A stretch of 8,012 nt of DNA from Opitutia bacterium (lineage in GTDB: Bacteria; Verrucomicrobiota; Verrucomicrobiae; Opitutales; UBA953): NCBI GenBank assembly GCA_947488485.1, contig CANKZO010000099.1, positions 1-8,012 on the forward strand. Direction: 5' to 3'. Below are positions 6,642 to 8,012 of this stretch, one piece after another. The position numbers were made by a program, and so were the translations under genes. The notes beneath the pieces were generated by a model. That model was given only the letters and a program-made list of their open reading frames with translations, made no database searches and was not told the DNA's origin. Each line of letters starts with the position of its first letter. Within the stretch, counting starts at the first letter, position 1.

Positions 6642-7121
6642 TTACTCTGCGCGGCTTTCGCGGCGAATGTCCCGGAGGATCCCGTAGACCACCAGCGCGC
6701 CGATCGCGCCGCCCTGACCGATGAGCGTGAGCAGGTTGGATGAATCCTGCTCGATGAACGGCGAGAGGTTGCCGAGGAGGAAGAACGGCAGGTAGCCGGC
6801 GAAGGTCCACAGGGCCGTGCTGATCGCGGTGCTATCCATCGGGAGAGACGGAGTCAGCAGCATCAGCAGAGCCCATGCCGCGCTGGCGAAGGCCAGCAGG
6901 TGGAATTGCGGCGCGGTCAGGAAAGAGATTTCATCGGGCAGGAACTGCGCGCACAGCGCGAGCAGGAAGAGCAGCGAGCTCAGGATCCGGATGGTCGCCT
7001 CAAGGCCGGTGCGTTCGCGCGTCGGCACGAGCTGTTCGGAACTGAAGCCGGAAGAACTCACGGTGCCACGCGGCTGCCAGCCGAGGCCCCAGAGCAGGCA
7101 ACCCAAGAGGAACCGGATCAT
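6642..7121 (-). CDS. Small multi-pass membrane protein, paralogue of the adjacent upstream gene product
   Basis: A 159-aa protein of unrecognised family. It has a short hydrophobic N-terminus (RFLLGCLLWGLGW, 3-15), a polar segment (16-41), and four likely membrane spans at about 43-61, 70-90, 99-119 and 128-149, followed by a charged tail (RDIRRESRAE). Its ATG at 7119-7121 has no good ribosome site, but the start is supported by comparison with the 146-aa neighbour: both place an EATI motif at exactly residues 41-44. Other shared positions are W83 (82 in the neighbour), P94-x-D96-x-T98 (93, 95, 97), T102, T106 and a C-terminal RRES. It converges on the racemase gene with 7 nt between stops and no obvious terminator there. 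The 127 nt upstream contain a strong hairpin. Function unknown. Confidence 0.75.
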   Translation of the reverse strand: MIRFLLGCLLWGLGWQPRGTVSSSGFSSEQLVPTRERTGLEATIRILSSLLFLLALCAQFLPDEISFLTAPQFHLLAFASAAWALLMLLTPSLPMDSTAISTALWTFAGYLPFFLLGNLSPFIEQDSSNLLTLIGQGGAIGALVVYGILRDIRRESRAE

Positions 7122-7151
7122 CGGAGGGACGCGGACGGCGACAGCGGGGAC

Positions 7152-7161
7152 ATGACGTCAT
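7152..7161. repeat. 10-bp palindrome ATGACGTCAT
   Basis: A perfect palindrome lying about 30 nt upstream of the 159-aa membrane protein start and 10 nt from the neighbouring hairpin. Its position would suit an operator, but a 10-bp palindrome may occur by chance and no factor can be named. Confidence 0.4.
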
Positions 7162-7171
7162 CCTTGCCCAA

Positions 7172-7212
7172 CGAAGAGGCCGGGCAAGCCCGCAGGCTGC
7201 CCGGCCTCTTCG
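7172..7212. terminator. Strong 15-bp hairpin between the two membrane protein genes
   Basis: CGAAGAGGCCGGGCA (7172-7186) and TGCCCGGCCTCTTCG (7198-7212) are exact reverse complements around an 11-nt loop, which can pair further as GCC/GGC with one bulged base. On the minus strand it lies 35 nt after the stop of the 146-aa gene, as expected of a terminator or 3' stabiliser, but no U-tract follows on that strand. On the plus strand a mixed T-rich stretch (7220-7229) follows, though no plus-strand gene ends nearby. An alternative 7-bp stem, CTTGCCC (7163-7169) with GGGCAAG (7182-7188), would exclude the main hairpin. Confidence 0.6.
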
Positions 7213-7247
7213 AGGGCGCTTGTTTGCTTGGCGAAGCCTAATGCTCC

Positions 7248-7688
7248 TCAGGGCTGCGTGCCGGACTCCCGGCGAACGGCGACGAAGAACGCCGTGCCTA
7301 CTAAGAGGACTGAAACCGAGATCGACAGGTGTTGAGTTTCGGCGAAGAGCATCTGGTAGGCATGCGGCAGCAGCGTCGCCAAGCCCGTACCGACCGACGT
7401 ACGATCGAGCGGGTGACGGCGGGCGAAGAGCATGCCGACGGACCAGAGGACCGCCGGGACCATGTTCCAGGGGGAGTCCGCCGGCGTAAACCGCGCTCCC
7501 CAGTGCAGGAAGATCTCGGCCGAAATCAGCAGGCAGAACGCGATGACGAGTCCCACGATCGTGGCCTCCGCCAGATTGCGCGGACGCTCATCCCCATCAA
7601 GTATGTCCGAATTGCGAGTGGCCATATGCCGGCCGTAGACCGTCGCCGCCAGCACCAAGAAGACCACCAGGGTGAAGAGGTTCTCCAT
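7248..7688 (-). CDS. Small multi-pass membrane protein downstream of uxaC
   Basis: A 146-aa integral membrane protein of unrecognised family. Likely spans are at about 4-19, 43-62, 75-89, 101-116 (weaker, with H109) and 122-138, with a polar segment (20-40) after the first span and a basic tail (VRRESGTQP). The ATG at 7686-7688 has AGGA just 2 nt away, a short spacing, but the N-terminus is a good membrane segment and aligns with the neighbouring 159-aa protein without shifting. It starts 40 nt after the uxaC stop on the same strand, so co-transcription is possible. Composition does not suggest a transporter; there is no ATPase, TonB box or enzyme motif. A role linked to uronate metabolism would be guilt by association only. 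Confidence 0.75.
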   Translation of the reverse strand: MENLFTLVVFLVLAATVYGRHMATRNSDILDGDERPRNLAEATIVGLVIAFCLLISAEIFLHWGARFTPADSPWNMVPAVLWSVGMLFARRHPLDRTSVGTGLATLLPHAYQMLFAETQHLSISVSVLLVGTAFFVAVRRESGTQP

Positions 7689-7728
7689 TTTCCTGCGGTC
7701 TGCGGCGCGGCGGCGGTGAGGCCGACGG

Positions 7729-8012
7729 TCAGCTCTTGAAGCCGAAGTATTGGCTGGCGTTACCGTAGCAGACGTCGGCGATCAGGCGTTCGTTCCAGTC
7801 CTTACGTTCCGGGATGCGGCCCGATTCGACGTCCTGGCCGACGAGGTCGCACAGGATGCGACGGAAGTATTCGTGGCGCGGGTAGGAGAGGAAGGAGCGC
7901 GAGTCGGTGATCATGCCGATGAAGCGGCTGAGCAGGCCGAGGTCGGACAGCGCGTTCATCTGGTCGCGCATGCCGCGTTCCTGGTCGAGGAACCACCAGC
8001 CCGAGCCATACT
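7729..8012 (-). CDS. uxaC: Glucuronate (uronate) isomerase, C-terminal part, cut by the window edge
   Basis: The last 93 complete codons of a uronate isomerase, which converts D-glucuronate to fructuronate and D-galacturonate to tagaturonate at the entry of hexuronate catabolism in the cytoplasm. The visible part contains YGSGWWFLDQERGM, then LSDLGLLSRFIGMITDSRS, FLSYPRHEYFRRILCD and DVCYGNASQYF, all characteristic of the C-terminal half of UxaC. The stop is TGA at 7729-7731. The coding frame continues through 8012, so the 5' part, roughly four fifths of the protein, lies outside. The internal ATG at 7969-7971 is not the start. Presence of this gene suggests growth on pectin-, alginate-like or glucuronate-containing polysaccharides. 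Confidence 0.96.
   Translation of the reverse strand, partial: YGSGWWFLDQERGMRDQMNALSDLGLLSRFIGMITDSRSFLSYPRHEYFRRILCDLVGQDVESGRIPERKDWNERLIADVCYGNASQYFGFKS

Overview
The window is a high-GC, gene-dense piece of chromosome, most likely from a Verrucomicrobiota bacterium, perhaps of the Opitutae type. Supporting this are a fused LpxC-FabZ gene (a Gram-negative, lipid A-making envelope; such fusions are known in Bacteroidota and the Verrucomicrobia/Chlamydiae group), strong G/C preference at third codon positions, and a long MurI-like protein. The taxonomic placement is an inference. I see no tRNA, rRNA, CRISPR array, insertion sequence or phage gene.

Layout. Positions 2-1363 (minus) hold the complete bifunctional lpxC-fabZ gene. 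Positions 1364-1731 are a divergent, non-coding, repeat-dense spacer with G-quadruplex-type runs, a tandem heptamer and several inverted repeats, one of which reaches into the next start codon. Positions 1732-6634 (plus) hold seven tightly packed genes: a TrpG/PabA glutamine amidotransferase, nrdR, an unrecognised 157-aa protein, a HIT (HinT-like) protein, a TsaB-like protein, alanine racemase, and a long glutamate racemase-like protein with an apparent signal peptide. Gaps are between -4 and +6 nt, so this is very probably one transcription unit. It converges, with only 7 nt between stop codons, on a minus-strand group: the 3' end of uxaC (cut by the window edge at 8012), then two small multi-pass membrane proteins that appear to be diverged copies of each other. 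A strong 15-bp hairpin lies between those two.

How the genes fit together. LpxC-FabZ couples commitment to lipid A with supply of hydroxyacyl chains through its dehydratase half. The plus-strand unit is a housekeeping mixture: folate or tryptophan precursor supply, control of deoxynucleotide synthesis, tRNA t6A modification, and D-alanine and possibly D-glutamate supply for peptidoglycan. uxaC belongs to hexuronate catabolism and suggests use of plant or algal uronic acids.

Most worth a second look: the exported, enlarged MurI-like protein beside alr; the paired paralogous membrane proteins downstream of uxaC; the structured spacer at 1364-1731; and the unrecognised 157-aa protein translationally coupled to nrdR. 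I found no convincing evidence for a new defence or mobile system here.
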